A stretch of DNA of 64,000 nucleotides from Dastarcus helophoroides (lineage: Eukaryota > Arthropoda > Insecta > Coleoptera > Bothrideridae), in contig CM053333.1 of the NCBI GenBank assembly GCA_028583605.1, forward strand, positions 11,865,638 through 11,929,637, in the 5' to 3' direction. Made by a program: the position numbers and the translations under genes. Positions 1 to 13,700 of this stretch are shown one piece after another. Below the pieces are notes generated by a model that ran no database searches, was not told the origin of the DNA, and saw nothing but the letters and a program-made list of their open reading frames with translations. Position 1 is the first letter of the stretch, and the number at the start of each line of letters is the position of its first letter.

Positions 1-31
1 AGTAACTATCTCATCTAGAGTTTCAAATTTA

Positions 32-140
32 TTTAGAATCATGAAGAGCTAACGATTCTGCTCTAGACCACTTGGTCAAGAAAGTTCATCTATCAACAAA
101 GTACTCTAGACCAGAATCCTTAGCTCTTCAAGATTCTAAA
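32..140. repeat. Imperfect inverted repeat, arms about 39 bp
   Basis: The arm starting TTTAGAATCATGAAGAGCTA at 32 is repeated in reverse complement at about 102-140, with a few mismatches and a spacer of about 30 bp. It lies beyond the recognisable part of the repeat-A copy at 300-790 and may belong to the same element. No coding content is seen. Confidence 0.7.
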
Positions 141-299
141 TGATTTTTCTGGATGAGTCAGCTACTGCCGAGTTTCAATTTAGTGCTCTGAGTCAAATTT
201 TTTGACACTTTAGATTTCCAAATAAATTTTCTTTGAAGTTCTGACTCTTTTCTTATGTAAATCTTTCCTTTAAGTTTAGAAAACTCTATATGGATATTT

Positions 300-790
300 T
301 CGATCCTTAGAGCTCCAGAGAAAGCATATGAGATGACGAGATCTAACAAGATCGAAAACGGTCTTTGGTTTCCAAACTTCCAATCTAATAAATATCCTTC
401 TTTTTAAATGTTCTTTTTTTCTAAGTTAAATCCACTCGCAAAGGGTAACCCCATTATGCTTTCAAAGCACTGCGAGTAGGATGCGGAAGCAAGGATAGAT
501 GGCGATGAACCGCCTTCTTAAACAAGGATAGGTTGTAATTTTTGGGGAAAATTCCTTTCGGTAACAAGTTCCATAACTTGGAAGTTCTATAGAAAAAAGA
601 GTTGCCGTAGACTCAAACCCATTGGTATGTTCATTAGAGTCCTTTTGTCTTCTGGGGACCTTCCTAGAGAGCAACCGCTTCGCTAGGTGTTTGTGTTTCA
701 ACTGTTGGTAATTTCAACTACCTATGATTCACTATACACGCCTTGAGAGGGCTTCATGAATTTGCAGTCTAGTATTCTACTTGCATAATG
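300..790 (-). repeat. Dispersed repeat family A, copy 1, interrupted by a LINE fragment
   Basis: Read on the minus strand, 760 to 613 and then about 385 to 310 matches the plus-strand sequence at about 63515-63740, for example the CCCCAGAAGAC block, the TTTATTAGATT block and the GATCTTGT-AGATCTC block. The two halves are separated by the LINE fragment at 421-612. A third, more diverged copy lies near 46920-47060. No coding capacity is seen and the family is not recognised. Confidence 0.7.
421..612 (-). mobile_element. 5'-truncated LINE 3' end inserted in repeat A
   Basis: This segment is nearly identical to the 3' ends of the LINE copies at about 10330-10520 (+) and 13975-14165 (-). It covers the last coding part and the short tail that ends GAGTGGATT-AAACTT plus an A-rich run. 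It is truncated at about 612, and repeat-A sequence resumes on both sides. It therefore marks the true 3' terminus of this LINE family. Confidence 0.8.
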
Positions 791-2460
791 TATAAAGAAC
801 AAATATATAGAAATGTCAATTTTTTTTACGAAAATTCTATTTTTCCCCAAAAAACTTTACCGAAGACTCTCATATTTTTTTCAAAATTTCTTTCGCGACA
901 ATTCAACTTTTCCCCAAACTTTCTACATTTCTCTACAAATTTCTATAGAAATGTTGAGATCTTTTTCGAGATTTAGAACTTTCTAGCGACATTCTGACTT
1001 TTTTTTTCAAAATTTTAATTTCACTGGCATTTTTTTGGAATTTCGAATTTTTACTCATTTAGACTTTTTTGGACACTTTTATTAGGCCTTTTAGAGTTTA
1101 TTCTCGATTTTTTGCGAATTTTTGGCTTTTTCTTAAACGTTGTGTTATTTCTCTAAAAATTGTTTTCTTTTTCTTCTGAGAAATTTTAAAATGTTTTGGG
1201 AATTATCGAATTTTCCTTAACAATTTTTTATAGAAGTTTTGTAATTTTCTCAACATTCTTCTCGAAATTTCTACTTCTTTTCTCCAAATTTATATAAAAA
1301 TGTGCAGTTTTATTCTGTCAAATTTTTACAAGAATTTTTTTTTAAAAATGTAATGTTTCGCGCTCTTTCTCAAAATTTTAATCTTTTTCACAAAATTTCG
1401 ATTGTATTCTAATTTTTAATGGAAATTTCAATTTGTTTCTCAAAATTTCGACTTTCTTTACAAAGTTTTTATCGAACTTTAAGATTTTTTTCTCAAAATT
1501 TCGATCTTTTCGTGGAATTTCGAAGTTTTCCTAAAACATTTTATATATCTTTAAATATATTTCACTTTAGATCTTTGTTTGACCACTTTTGTCAAATTTC
1601 AATTTCTTATAAAAAAATTGTACAAAAGATCAAGTTTTTCTTAATATTCTTCTCAAAGTTTCTACTTCTTTGCTCGAGATTTTAATCTGTTTTCAAAATT
1701 TCAAAACACAAAATTTTTATAAAAATCACAAGCTTTTTTCATACTTCGATCTTTTTATAAAATTTTCTTTAAAAAATTGTGATACAGAAATTTTGACTTC
1801 TTTCGCAAAAATTTGAATTTACGCAACAATTTTTATATATATAGAAAATGTTCGTAAATTTTCATATAGAAATTTCATCTTCTCGAATTTCGACGCCACT
1901 TCTTCATCTTTGAAAAAAAAATTTGTTGACATCTTAATAGAGAAGTCGAGTATTTTCTCGAAATCTCAAGCATATATTTGATAAAAAATTCGACTTTTTT
2001 CTTGAAAATTCTACTGGTTTTATTCATAATTTTGATTTTTGTGTACAGAATTATTTACAGAAATTTCGATTGGTTCAGGCAATTTTGTTTTTTTACAGGT
2101 TTTAAGAAATTGCGGGTTTTTCTCAAAATCTTTTTTCGAAACAGGTGTACAGAAATGTCCAGCTTTTTGTGGAAATCTCCATTAATCTCCAAATATATTT
2201 TTTAATAGAAATTTCTTTTTTTTTCTCTAAATTTCCATTTGTGTTGATTTTTTTTGTAAAGGTTTGTACAAACTTCGATTATTCCACACAGTTTCACTTC
2301 CCAAAATGACTAGAAATTTTCGAAATTTGTTTACTTTTCTCGAAGCTATGACTTTTTACAAAATAAAATCTGTTATGTACAGAAATGTTGACTTTTTTTT
2401 GAAATTTTGGTTATCCTTCAAATGAATTTATACAAGTTCGATTTCTTTTCGAAATGTTTG
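790..2460. repeat. Fuzzy AT-rich tandem-like repeat, T-rich on +
   Basis: About 1.7 kb of degenerate recurrence of a short unit close to AAATTTCGA followed by a T/C-rich run, repeating roughly every 20-30 bases with many substitutions. Short open frames here are compositional, rich in F, S, L and K, and have no domain. The same fabric recurs at many places in the window in both orientations. Confidence 0.65.
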
Positions 2461-5400
2461 CAATGTAGATCGACCTTCAGTTAAATCTAGTTAATAAATT
2501 CCAAACACTGACTGGTAAACAAGGCACAATCCAAACTGAAGGGTCTAGAAGCAGGATTACGCAATATAACGTAGATGAGCAGTAAGAAGGACTTGTAGAA
2601 AATTTACCCTCTAAAGGTGTTAAATAGGGGATTAAAATTTGTATCGCAGCTCGTGACTTTTAAAATTAAAAACGTAGTTATGGAAAAGTTGAATGATGTC
2701 ACCGTTTACCGATTAAAAATCTCATCGGATAGTTATACTTCAAGTGAATAATAAACGTACAAATGAATTTACGATTCTAGGTCGAACTAAATTGTAGGTG
2801 GAATCTACAATTCTAGCTCGAACGTACAACTGAGGTCTAACTTAAAATCGAACTTATATCCTTTACTTAAAATTGCGACAATCAACCTCAATTTTGGTTG
2901 AAATTAAAAAAAAATTGTTATTGGCCCCTTTACGCTTTCGCTGGTACCAGTCAAGTTTTATGAAACATTTTTGATGAGCAGTTATTTATTGATATAAAAT
3001 AGTATACTTTGGTATTTGGTCTTTTGATCACAGCAGCCAATTCAGTTGACAAGGATAGCATCATAAAGAAATTATTGCTTAATTACAAAGTAAAGTACAA
3101 AATTTAGCTTACAGAAGTTTGAAATATGGTAGTTCAAATGTCTTTTAAGCCCACAGTTTTGACGTTTAAGATCATCGTAAAACTGCATGACACGTTGAAA
3201 AAGTGAAAGCAATTTGTTTTTTATTTTAGAATAATTTCTTTGTAACTCGAAGAAGCTAATAAAGCAAAATAAGATACTTACTTACTTTTTGAATGGAAAA
3301 TATTTTAACAAGTAAAATGCCGTTAAAGATAAGGACAAAAATATAATTATGTATTCAACTTCTGTTTTGGTATTAGTCTAAGAATTGTCCAATAACTCAC
3401 AACTTTATGAAGCATAAATAGAAAACTATACTCTTTTCTTAAACACATTTCATGTTGGATATATTATATTTGCTATTGTTCTCTCAACATAAATTCAACT
3501 GGAAGTTCATTCGGTTGACTTTATTAAATTCCAATAAGGAAACAAATTGCCTTTTGCCGATTAAATGACGAAATTATAATTTATGACGATTATTTCTTGC
3601 ATTCCATCATGTGAGAAATTCCAGTCTAATTAGGAGCAAGAAAGCACAATGTTTCATAACTCTCAATATTTAAAAGTTGAGGAAGATGCAAGAGAACATC
3701 TGTTCTTATCCGAGAAGTCGTTGGGGCGATAATCCTTTGGATATGGGGCCAGGGATGTGAAGGATTTGTGAATGTAATTGGTTCAGATGGTTGTAACACG
3801 TTAGTATCATCAATAGCTCATCACCGAGTCGGTCCAAGCTGCAGGAACTATAACCTTGCCCCTGCGGCGTGTGTCTTTCTAACCTGCTACCCGAATCCGT
3901 AACGTTTTCGCGGCTGACTTCCCATCGGGGGAAATCCTCGCTAAAGCGTTAAACGCTCGGGTAAACCACAGGATTGTATGACTGGTCTACCGTTAAGATT
4001 CCGTTAACAATTACTTCAATTTATTTATCTTAATTAGTGGTTATTTCGAAGGGAATCCGTCGTTCGATCGATATTAATCGGATAAACCACGGTGGAAGAA
4101 TCATTTCGAGTGGATTTCTTTTCAAAAGGCCGAACCGTAATTTATTCATGAAAGATTGAAACGTCGGTATTTGATCCAGTAACTATAAAGGTAAGGCTCG
4201 TTTGTCGGCCAATGTTCATTTCTACCCTTATTCTTCTTGTTTAAAATGCCGACTAATGTTTGACTTTTGAGCAGATCACTCGCTAGGGCATATGCTAAAC
4301 AGAGGATTGTGAAAGCGAAAAGAGTATGATTTTATTCCCTTATTTCGCTCGCTTCAAATTAACACCGCTTCTACTGAATTTTCTTTCCCAGGCTTGATTG
4401 CATAAGCAGAAAAGATGCAGAAAAATTTGACTTTTAAAACTTGAGACCGTTGTCTTGATGGACGGTGAACCTAAAAAGCAAAGACAAAGGTAGCTATAGA
4501 GGAACTATTCGGAGAAACTCTCGTTTACCTATTGCTGATTTACTTGAACGCAATACAATAAGTTTGATGTCAACAGACAGTTTTTTTGCACAATTATGTA
4601 ATTATGTTCCTCGCCAGCTAATTTTGCATATTTCACTCGGTAGAATTTTAGTCGTTTTTGGTCTTCGAGATTGACGAGTTTACAACTAGTAAATGTCATG
4701 ACGTTGTTAAATTTTCTCCCGAATCCAAACAGTTTATTTTATCAAGATACATTCTAAAAATATCTAATATCTAAAAACAATCAATTTGGTGGAGGAGCTG
4801 GGTCTGAAAAATTCATAGAAACAAAATTATTCGGGGGTGGAGATGAGTAGTATTGTTTTACTAATTGTAAGTTGATTTGGCTTAATGTGGCTTTTTCAGC
4901 TACAAGCTCAATTCTTCGAAAAAGACTTTTACATCTCGTTCAGTTGCTGCAAAATGTAGGAGAAAATTCATAGTCAAAACATCTGTAAGAAGTAATAATG
5001 AGCGGTATTTTTTCGTTAAGTTGACCCAAGAAAAGACAGATATGACAACAACTAAAAGCTCCAAGTTATAGCTTTTAAATGTTGGAAGAGTCTAGAAATT
5101 TTAAGAATAATACGGCATTCGGAGGATTTTTTTAGGTTTCGCCATTTTTTTCTTGGTTTTTAAACGTTTTGTCCAGTATAGCTGATTTGGTTAAAATAAC
5201 TTAAATCAGTGTAACATATTTATTCGATTCTGTTACAATTATGGATTTCCAATTTTTAATTCAAAAGTTAATTTTTTGATCCAACAAGAAGAACATTTTA
5301 ACTTGATTCTATCAAAATGGTGAATACGCCTGCAAAATCGATAACAATGCAATTTTTCAAGGGTGATTTTGAATAGTCCATTAGGTCGATCTCAACAAAT

Positions 5401-5550
5401 TGGCTCCTGTCAATTAGGAGCACCTACGTTGAGCCATTTTAGAGTTGGGAGTAATTAAATTGAATATGGTTAACAAATTGTTAATTTCTATAATTCTTAT
5501 TTCATCACATTATATGATCAGGTTCACTTGCATACCTTGTAATTATTGTT
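2460..5550. other. Gene-less stretch, mostly unique sequence
   Basis: I see no exon, RNA gene or transposon end here. The part at about 3640-4250 is less AT-rich and less repetitive than its surroundings, so it is the best candidate for conserved non-coding sequence. The 69-codon frame at 4465-4674 has no recognisable motif and no splice context. If RNF220 extends upstream, this could be intron or 5' flank. Confidence 0.4.
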
Positions 5551-7230
5551 TCTCACAAACAAAAATTGAATAGTGTGAGAAAAGTCGAAATTTTAAGGAA
5601 TCGGTTAGAAATTTAAGAAAGAAAATTAGAACGCTATAGAAGTATTGGAATTTTCAAGAAAATGAAAATATTAAACCTAAAAACTTTGATCGAAAACTTC
5701 AACAACAAAAATTGAACAAAATTAAAATTTTAAGAGACAGAACAAATTAAAAAAAAACAAAAGGATTATCATAAAAATACATTTAAGTAAAATAAAACTT
5801 TTAAAAAATAGTATCAAAACGTTGGGAAAATTTGCAAATTTATACAAAATATGAAAGTATGGGTATTTAGAATTAAAATTTTGATTAAAGGCAAAATATT
5901 AATATCTAAATCGGAAGTTAAAAAACTAAAAAATTAACAACAAGCTTGTAAAGAAATGAATAGAAATTTTAAACTAAAGGTTAACATTTCGAATATGGAA
6001 ATAAATTCGAAATTTCAAGAAAAAATTTCAAATTTTAAGAAAAGGTATCAGATGAACGTTACCTCAAGGTCGAAATTCTGAAATTCAAGTTTGGAGTTGA
6101 AATTATGACTAAAAAGAAATAAAATGGGTTTCTGAAGCTGTATTCCAAGATAAAAAGAAGTTCGAAAATTCATTCCATATTAAAAAAGCGTGACAATTTT
6201 TAGAGAAAGTCGAAATTACTAATTTGAAGCCAAAATTTTAGAAGAAACATTAAAAACTGAATGTTTAAATTTAGAATTGTTAAAAAATATTTACCATTTT
6301 GATACTAAAGCCAAAATTAAAAAACTCGAAATTTAAAACAACTTTTTTAAAATTACGAGCAAAAAACCACGGACAATTCCAGATTAAATTCAAATTTACG
6401 AAGAAAATGTATTCTATTTAAAAATGAATCATATACATTTCAATTTTGAGGTTGAAAACTTCGGAAAAAAGCAAGCATGAAACATGTAAACCCGGAATTT
6501 TGAAAGAAAATCGAAATTACAAAAATAAATCCAATTTGGAAATTTCCCAAGTGATATTAAAATTTCAAAAAAAAGCTCGAAATGTCTAAAACACTAATCA
6601 CAAGATTTTGAGGTACAATTTCAAGAAATTGAAGTCCAAATACTAGGGAAAAAAATGAAAATTGAAAGTACAAATTGATAATTTATAAGAGATGGAAACA
6701 AAAACAAATTTCTAGAAAAATTTTTAGATATGAAAGTCGAAATTTCCAAAACCTGAAAATTTAGAAACGTCTGTCGTAAATTCGATAAAAGTCAACATTT
6801 CAAGATTAAAACCGTAATTAAGAAAAAAGACCAAGGCTTCTAAAAAATTGAACTTTCAATTTAAAATGGTTTAAATTTGTGAATGTTTCAGGAAAAAAAA
6901 TTGAAAGTCCAAACGCGGAATATTAGAAAAATAGTCGAAATGGACAAAATTGAATTTTGTAAAATGTAGCCTTTATGTGATTAAACTAAAAATTGATAAA
7001 ACAAAAGCCACATTTGTAATAAAAAGGAATAGAAATAAACATCAGAAAAAAAGTTGAAATGTCAAGTCGAAATTTGAAAAAATCTGAAAATTGAAACTTC
7101 TCTCAAAAATTCGAAAAATGTCGACATTTTAAGATTAAAAGCGAAATTTATAAAAAGGGCAACGTTTCTAGAAAAAACTGAACTTTCAGATTAAAGTGGA
7201 AATTTTAAAAAGACGAATTATCCAAACGCT
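5550..7230. repeat. Fuzzy AT-rich repeat, A-rich on + (inverted orientation)
   Basis: Same fabric as 790-2460 but reverse-complemented: A-rich runs alternate with TCGAAATTT-like words. It ends abruptly at the LINE that starts near 7230. Confidence 0.65.
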
Positions 7231-9348
7231 AAGGTTGTCTTTCTCGGTGACTCAACGTACACAACATCCCCCGGTTAAGGTTTTCTTCCCGAACTGACGA
7301 TGCAGGAAGGATGGCAGAGGCTTTTGCCATCACTTGTAGACTATTGCAATTAGTTGAGGAGCCCACAAGAATTCCTGATGTAGATACCCATCAACCTAAT
7401 CTACTCGACCTTTTCCTTAAAAATTCTTCAAATTCGTATAAAATCTCTGTGACATCATCACTTGGAAATTCCGATCACAAACTTGTGGCAGCCTCTTGCT
7501 CGCTTCATATACTACTTCCTTCTTAGACACAGCCCCGTAGGGTTTGACACTTTAACTCTACAGACTGGGAAAAATTGAGAGACTTCTTTGCATCTTTCCC
7601 ATGGCAAGAAGTTTGCTTTAACTCAGACAACCCTTTCTGAGTCGCCGAATCCATCGCTGATCCTGGTTGGTATGGAATGCTCAATTCCCCACTCCCAAAA
7701 GAAATCTGCCTCCAGTAAATCTTGGATCAGCAAAAAATGTGCTCGGGGTTTCTCCTACAAAAATCGAGCGTATCGTCATTGAGGAAATAATCCCTCAGTC
7801 GAGACTGGGACCACCTTTGTAGATGCACGAAATTTTTGTAAACAGATTATTGACGAAGCAAAAAGTGATTTCGATCGTAAAATGCGCCAGAAGCTTATCA
7901 ACTGTTAGAACGATTTCATATCTTTTTGGGGATTTGGAAAGTCGATTGGGAAAAAATTTACATCCTCAAATTTTCCACCTTTACTCGATGACAATAACTT
8001 CAATAACAATATTGCGACTACTTCCAAGGAAAAAGCTGACATGCTAGCCTTAATGTTTGCTGAAGATTCCAACCTTGATTCTTGAAACGCAGAACCTCCT
8101 ATTCTTCCTAAGGTTGGCACTTTGATCCTGTAGTTGTGTGCAGACAATGCACAATCAGGACGATTCTTCTCGAGCTCGACACCTCGAAAGCTTCTGGTCT
8201 TGATGGTATCCGCGATATTGTTATTAAGAAGTGCGCTCCAGATCTGACCCCTGTCCTAAGCAAATTGTTCACACTCTCTTACACTAAAGGTGTATTCCCT
8301 AACATCTGGAAATCTGCTAGGATGCAGCCTGTCCCTAAAAAGGGGGAAAAATCTGGCAAACAACTATCGCCCTATATCTTTGTTGTTCGTTATATCTAAA
8401 GTGATGGAAAAAGTTATCGACATCGAGATTCTCCAATATCTGAAGGAGAATACAATCCTCTCGGACAGGGGATACGATTTCAGACAACAACATTCAACTA
8501 GCGATCTACTGGTATATGTTATTCATATCTGTAACTCAGCTATGCAAAAACAAGGTGAGGCTAGGATTGTGGCATTAGATGTCTCAAAAGCCTTCGACAG
8601 AGTCTGACATTGATCTCTTCTCGCCAAATCAAGATCCTATGGTCTTCCTCCTGTACTCATTTGATATCCAATTTTCTCGCTAACAGATCTCTTCAGGTTG
8701 TCGTCAATGGCATCCGAGACATTTGCGATTAATGCAGGGCTGCCTCAGGGGTCTGTCTTGTCTCCTACTCTGTTTCTGTTACAGATAAACGATCTCTTAA
8801 CTTCAACTTCCAATCCGATATACAGCTACGCAGATGATAGTAGCCTGGTGTTACCTTCTTTCTCCGACAAATCAGTATCCGTTGCTGCTTCAGATCAAAT
8901 AAGGAAACAGCAGATACAGATGATTAATCGGGATCTCGAAATCATTCTAAATTGGGGTAAGGAAAATCTGGTCGACTTCAATGCTTCAAAAACTCAGACC
9001 GAGGTTTTCTCTAAGAAAACATCAAGGTATAACGCAACAAACATACTAATGGACGGTAAAATCGTCCCAATGGGATCTAAAATATCTATCCTAGGAGTGA
9101 ATGCGAGCACGAACTTCTCTTGAGACGATCATGTGCATGCCATTGCTGGGAAGCTGGGTTTTCTTTTTAGAGCTAAGAAGTATTTCACATCTTATCAGTT
9201 ACTCACACTATACAAAGCTGAAGTTAGGCCAACACTATAATACTGTTCTCATGTTTGTAGTTCAGCCCCAAAGCACACTTTAGCTCTTTTGGATTCAATT
9301 TAATCAAGAGCGATTCATCTAATTGATAACGAAAGTTTCACCGAGTCT
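7230..9348 (+). mobile_element. Degraded non-LTR retrotransposon (LINE), endonuclease end plus reverse transcriptase
   Basis: This copy lacks its 5' part and has several frame breaks. Frames at 7311-7526 resemble the C-terminal end of an AP-type endonuclease, with the NSDHKLV motif. 8136-9123 carries reverse-transcriptase blocks: DTSKASGLDGI, NYRPISLL, ALDVSKAFDRV, GLPQGSVLSPTLF and the catalytic YADD at about 8826-8840. Frameshifts separate these blocks, so it is dead. It stops near 9348, before the family's 3' end, where a second copy starts inside its own RT domain. It looks jockey/CR1-like, but the clade is not settled. Confidence 0.85.
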
Positions 9349-10520
9349 CTTCGACAGAGTCTGGCACCGATCTCTTCTTGCCAAATTGACATTCTATGGT
9401 CTTCCTCTTGACTCTGTCATTTGATATGCAGTTTTCTTGCCGACAGGTCTCTTCAGGCAGTCGTCGATGGCATCTTATTCGAGATATTTGCGATTAATGC
9501 AGGGGTGCCTCAGGGGTCCGTCCTGTCTCCTACTCTGTTTCTGTTACACATAAACGATCTCTTGGCGTCAACTTCCAATCCGTATACAGTTACGCAGATG
9601 TTAGTAGCCTGGTGCCATCTTTTTTCTCCGACAAAACATTATCCGTCACTGCTTCAGATCAACTAGGGGAACAGCAGATACAAATAGTTAATCGAAATCT
9701 TGAAACCATTCTGGAATGGGGTAAAAAAAATTTAGTCGACTTCAACGTCTCAAAAACTTAGGCCGCGGTTATCTCTAAGAAAACATCAAGGGATAATGCA
9801 AGGAACATACTCATGGACGGTAAAAGCCCCCCAATGAAATCTAATCTGTCTATTCTAGGAGTCAGTGCGATGGAATGGGATTTAATATGTCTATGCGAGC
9901 ACTAACTTCTCTTGGGACAATCACTTGCACGCCATTGCCAAAACCTCGTCTTAGAAGCTAAGCTTGCTTTCAGAGCTAAAAAGTACTTCACATCTCATCA
10001 GTTACTCACACTATACAAAGCTAAAGTTAGGCCAACACTAGAATACTGTTTTTATGTTTAGAGTTCAGCTCCAAAGCACACTTTAGCTCTTTTGGATTTA
10101 ATTCAAACAAGAGTGATTCGTCTAATTGATGACGAAAGTTTCCCTGATTCTCTCGAAACACTAGAACACAGGCGGATGGTTGGTGACTTGTCTCCTTTTA
10201 ACAAGTACTATCATGAAAGGTGCTCGCAGAAACTAATAGGATTGATCCCCCGAAGGCCAAGATTTTTGAGGCATACAAGACAGTCGGAGACAGTAAATTC
10301 CAGTGCGGTCAGCTTGACACAGTGAGGACTTCTGTCTACGGAGACTTTTTTTACTATAGAATTTCCAAGCTATGCAACTCGTTGCCGAAAGGAATTTTCC
10401 CCAAAAATTACAACCTATCCTTGTTTAAGAAGGCGGTTCATCGGCATTTATCCTTGTTTCCGCGTCCTACTCGCAGTGCTTTGAAGGCATGATGGGGTTA
10501 CCTTTTATGAGTGGATTAAA
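9349..10520 (+). mobile_element. Second LINE copy, head-to-tail, with intact 3' end
   Basis: It starts with the TTCGACAGAGTCTGGCACCG block, which equals 8596 onward in the first copy. It repeats the RT core (GVPQGSVLSPTLF, 9500-9545, with the YADD region frame-broken) and runs on to the C-terminal region (frames 10092-10325 and 10220-10492) and the A-rich tail. Stops and frameshifts show it is not functional. Its tail is followed by sequence shared with the inverted copy near 13700-13975. Confidence 0.85.
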
Positions 10521-11500
10521 CTTTAAAAAAAAAGAAAAAGAAATGAAAATTTGAAGCCTTGAAATTTTGTTAAAATAGTCAAAATTTAAATAATCGCGCG
10601 GTGGAAAGTCTGAACATTATGAGATTAAACTAAAAATTGAAGAAGCAGCATCGACATTTATAGGAAAGAGGAACATAAATAAATTTCCATAAAAAAGCTG
10701 AAAGCCTAATATTAACAACGAAATTTCAAAAAAAAATGGTAGTTTGAAAAGTTTTCTCCAAATTTCAGAAAATATCAGCATTTCATAGTTAAAGGCAGAA
10801 TTTAAAAAATCGAAAGTAGTAAAATGAACAAAATTGAAATAAATGACATTTTCTAAAAAGTAGAGATTATGATATTAAAGTAAAAATGGGAAGCGCCAAA
10901 TGGACATTGTAAGAAAAAAGAGCAGAAGTAAATTTCTAGAAAAAACTGATGTTTTGATATTATGATCAAAATTTGAAAAAATTTAGAAATTGAATAACTT
11001 CTCTCTAAAATTCTTCTCTGTAAAATTAAAAGCGGGATTAAAAAAAGCATAACTTCAACAACAAAAAAAACTGGAACTTTAAATTTAAAGTCAAAATTTT
11101 CAGTGGATTTTTTAGAAAAGTAAAATAAAGAGGAAAGTCTTGGAGTTTTTTGAACATATTCGTGAAAAAATCTCATTTTGTAAAAAATAAATATTAGGAG
11201 CTTAAAGTAAAAATTGAAAGGACCAAACGGACATTTGTAAGAAAAAAGAATAAACATTTCCGCAAAAAACTGAAATTCCAATGTTAAAGTCGAAATTTCA
11301 AAAAAAAAATCTAAAAATTTTAAAACTTTTCTCGCAATTTTGGAAAATATTGACATTCTTCAAAGTTTCTACTTTAGCCCCAAAAGTTGTAGGAAAAAAT
11401 TTGAAATGAACAATTTCAAGCATAATACAAAATTTAGCTTCAGATTCTGAACCTGCGTCCAAATTTTGCCTTAATAAACCAAAATTAAGCATTCTTTATT
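10520..11500. repeat. Fuzzy AT-rich repeat, A-rich on +; first 280 bp are duplicated in inversion
   Basis: Up to about 10797 this matches the reverse complement of 13700-13975 with few mismatches, including the distinctive AATCGCGCGGTGGAAAG block. Beyond that it is generic fuzzy repeat. The open frames on the minus strand (10853-11492) are compositional. Confidence 0.65.
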
Positions 11501-13130
11501 CGTCCTCAAAGATCCATCAGTGGTATATTTGCACTTAAGGGAGAGAAAATGTGTGTAATAACAACTAACGAGTTGAAATCAAAAGTTTCTTTTATTTTTT
11601 ATTCATCCTGATGTAGATGCATTGACGATAAAGATAATTGCACTGGATCTTTGCTTAAAGGGAACACTTGAAGGAGATTTATCGTGGCGAGGGCTCAGGT
11701 GGTGGGCGAACTCTTCAGAGTTATGTTTGGATTCGATTTGTGTTGCATTAGAGTATTTAGTAGTCGAAACACGGCCCTTAAGCCTGCCAATCTCCACTGG
11801 TCTACAACAAACGGACATCCCTGCCCTTTTTCAAACATTGTTAGCCGTATAAATCCCAGTGTCATTTTTTTCCCAAGATTATCCCTCTGTCGAGAAAAGC
11901 CACTTACTGCAATGCTGCTTTTTATGAACACAACTGCGTAAATATAATGGTGATCGGAGGTTTCGCACCATAAGCGTTGTTTCTTTAAGCTAGAAATTCG
12001 GGGCGATATTTCTCCATTTGATTTACAATTTCAAACGCCATTATCGATTTCTGTAATCCCTTTTAAGCTCGAAACTACGCTGGTGCTAATTCTACCTATA
12101 TACCTAGTCCTATTCGTTAGGAAGGGTCGCTGACTACTTTAACACCCTTTTACTGGAGGTATTTCGGTTGAAAGCTGATATTAGTAGTCTCCTACAAATT
12201 TTTATGTTCATTCTGTATGCTCCACGTAGCTCTATACATAATCCATAAAGAAAACCTGTGAATCATAATTTATCTCATTTAAAAGCGACTGAACTGAAAA
12301 CTATCCGCTTAGGTCCACATTTCCCACTTCATTTTGTTCAGGTTCCAAATTTATTACCCTGGAACTGAATGAACAAATGCTCAAAATTCTTGTTGAGAGC
12401 AATAATTGTATCAATAATTTCAACAAAGCTTTAGCATATGCTGTGTTTGCTGATATCACACACATGAAGTAAGTGATTGAGAATAATCATTTTATTGTCT
12501 AGGGGATAACATAATTATTGTTAGTTAGTTACTGCAGGTAACATATGGGTATCTCATATTAGAACACCATATGGTATAATTTTAAACCTGTCATTCACCC
12601 ATTACAAGTCAGATTAAAAATTAATTTACATAAAGACCAAAACAGGTGGGTATATATTCAGTAGCCTAATATCTATATTAAGTTAAATTGGTTATTATGA
12701 AAATCCTTCACTTTTATCTGACATTCACGAAGCGGAACTATTTATCTTAGATAAAATTTCTCCTCTATTTTCACCATTACGTTATTAGTAGCAGCGTAAT
12801 TGCATTTTTTTGTCACTTGGTTTTTCGTTAAATGAAATGTCAAAACTATTTAAATGACCCCTGAAGGTTCATAAGAAAGGTAAATACGAGATTAATGGGT
12901 TTATAGGGTCCACCCCGGAATGTATCAAAAGTTTGTTAATATCTTGTTTTGCGGGGACAGCTAACACGTGATGAGCAAATAAACTATCTCTCCCTCCCAT
13001 TTATACAATCTGGAAACTTCCAAAACTCCAGAATCTACACTTAATATTATACATTGTTTCATTGTCACACTCATAATATAATCTTTGCATCAACAAAAGG
13101 TATTAAAACCTAAATTTTAGGACATAAAAT
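11500..13130. other. Gene-less stretch, low repeat content
   Basis: At 11600-11940 several overlapping frames of 70-85 codons are open on both strands. None shows a recognisable motif and no convincing splice signals flank them, so I do not call a gene. The rest is ordinary AT-rich sequence. Confidence 0.4.
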
Positions 13131-13700
13131 AAAAATTTGTACCACAAACATCAAATGTCCAGAAAAAATTCAAACATTCAAAAATAACTCCAGATTACTC
13201 AAATAGTTTCCATAATTTGATTTTTTTTTAGGAATTTCAACTTTTGTTTTATTGGCTTCCAGATTCAAGTTGAAATTTCTCATTTTTCGAAATTAAATAA
13301 AAATTCGAATTTTTTATAACATTTCGACTTTTTTCAGAAATTCCGATTTTCTTCTCCAAAACTTTATTTTAATCTACACACTTTTTCCTAAATTTGACTC
13401 GTTTTTTCTAGAAATTCCAACTTTTTTCTCGTAATTTCCGTTTTCAACTCGAAATTTCTAATTTTTGGTAAGTCAAAAAAAAAATCGAATTTCTTCTAAA
13501 ATTTCGATATTTTCAGAAATTTAGATTTTTCAGAATTTCGATTATTTTTTTAGGAATATCGATTTTTATCTCCAAATTTTATTTTAATCCTAATATGTCG
13601 ATTTCCATCTCAAAATTTTCACTTTTTTATTTTAATTTTGACCTTAGCTACACAATGACTTCACTGAAACTAAAAAAAACTAAAACAAATTCCAGAGCTT
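13130..13700. repeat. Fuzzy AT-rich repeat, T-rich on +
   Basis: Degenerate AAATTTCGA plus T-run units, as at 790-2460. It joins the inverted-duplication arm at about 13700. Confidence 0.6.

Noticed and set aside
11603..11941. Several overlapping 70-85 codon frames on both strands
   Set aside because: No domain, no splice context, no codon signal distinguishing one strand; not enough for a gene.
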